Shown here piece after piece: positions 63,308 to 64,000 of a stretch of DNA of 64,000 nt; position 1 is the stretch's first letter, and the number at the start of each line of letters is the position of its first letter. The notes beneath the pieces were generated by a model. That model was given only the letters and a program-made list of their open reading frames with translations, made no database searches and was not told the DNA's origin. Source of the DNA: Camillea tinctor (lineage: Eukaryota > Ascomycota > Sordariomycetes > Xylariales > Xylariaceae); contig MU394061.1 of NCBI GenBank assembly GCA_022578605.1, positions 620,001 to 684,000 of the forward strand. Direction: 5' to 3'. A program made the translations under genes and the position numbers.

Positions 63308-64000
63308 TTTGGAGGACATTAGTAGTGAATACTTTAAATAGTCCTAGATGAAGAGACGTAATCTGCAGAAGAGAAAATCAAAACGTTTTATGTCAATACT
63401 GGTTGATGTAGAATCGATATAAGTGGGATGAGGACGTAACTCGGTATCTTTTTATTATACAAAGGTAACCCCGACGTCAGATAGAGGGGCAGCTGGCAAG
63501 CAATGTACAGTGTTTTCACAGTATAAAGAGAATATATAAACTGTAAATCATCAAAGTCACCCAAGTACTACTAATAGGTGCTGCAAATGTGAGATGCATA
63601 ATATAATGCCTACGTCTACAATGCGAAAAGAGACAATTGAATTGATTGAGATAAATGACAAAAAAAATTTGAAAAGGAAAAAGAAATTTCCATGATTACA
63701 TATCATATTACCTATATGTATTCGTTAGATGGGGAGAGGTATCACTAAAAAAAAGGAAAAACAAAATGCAAAAAGTAAACTTGAATCTGAGACTCTCAGA
63801 GAATGTTTTCCAAAGATTAGGTAATGGAGCACTGTGGGACGAATACGGTATTTTCTGGTAAAAGGCAAGAAAATATTCCGACTTATTCATTCCCGCTCCA
63901 ACGAATCTTTGTTTTATTCTGATTTATATACCTAGGGACAGACCTACACAGCAAACAAGTGCAATCATGCGAAGCTTTGCCGGCGCACCGTGCGTGGTGG
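63308..64000. other. Intergenic upstream of the HIT gene, to the window edge
   Basis: AT-rich DNA carrying the HIT gene promoter. At the very end an ATG at 63967 opens a plus frame (MRSFAGAPCVV) with GC-rich codons that runs off the window. It could be the start of the next gene but is too short to judge. Confidence 0.45.

Overview
This window is nuclear DNA from a filamentous ascomycete, most likely a sordariomycete. The evidence is a White Collar-1 gene, a DASH/Dam1 subunit, a fungal 40 kDa complex I subunit, many introns of about 46-170 bp with CTAAC/CTGAC branch sites, no operon-like packing, and strongly GC-ending codons in some genes. Sixteen protein-coding genes can be built exon by exon with consistent reading phase. 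Two more (9.8-10.9 kb and 19.8-20.1 kb) are supported less firmly. There is one tRNA gene and one short inverted-repeat transposable element. I found no CRISPR, operon, rRNA or biosynthetic gene cluster.

Left part (1-24 kb), gene-poor. The window opens inside wc-1, the blue-light receptor and GATA factor; only the third PAS domain and the zinc finger are present. An 8.4-kb stretch without a recognisable gene follows. Next come an unknown His/Gln-rich protein (minus), an RTA1-family membrane protein (minus), a small Rsa3-like ORF, an intron-containing tRNA-Ser(UGA), a 319-bp TA-flanked MITE, and an unknown 482-residue protein whose middle may be read in the wrong frame.

Central and right part (24-63.3 kb), mostly housekeeping genes. 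In order: a Ytp1-type membrane protein (-), a LACTB2-like metallo-beta-lactamase (-), SAGA deubiquitinase Ubp8 (+), eEF1A lysine methyltransferase Efm5 (-, with a 10-N assembly gap in an intron), complex I 40 kDa subunit (-), proteasome lid subunit Rpn9 (+), GPI transamidase subunit Gaa1 (-), rhomboid Rbd2 (-), mitochondrial aconitase (-), ribosome export factor Bud20 (+), Dam1 (-), a CRAL-TRIO/Sec14 protein with a mitochondrial-looking N-terminal extension (+), and a histidine-triad hydrolase (-) with a GC-AG intron and a 15-nt exon.

The genes do not form one pathway. Two of them (aconitase and the complex I subunit) act in mitochondrial energy metabolism. Divergent pairs that probably share promoter DNA are LACTB2-like/ubp8 and complex I/rpn9. 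The most noteworthy non-gene signals are the MITE, a 10-bp palindrome (TACCTAGGTA) repeated five times in intergenic DNA, the putative double frame switch at 23.0-23.2 kb, and the acid-free leader of the Sec14-like protein. I did not find a convincing new biological system.
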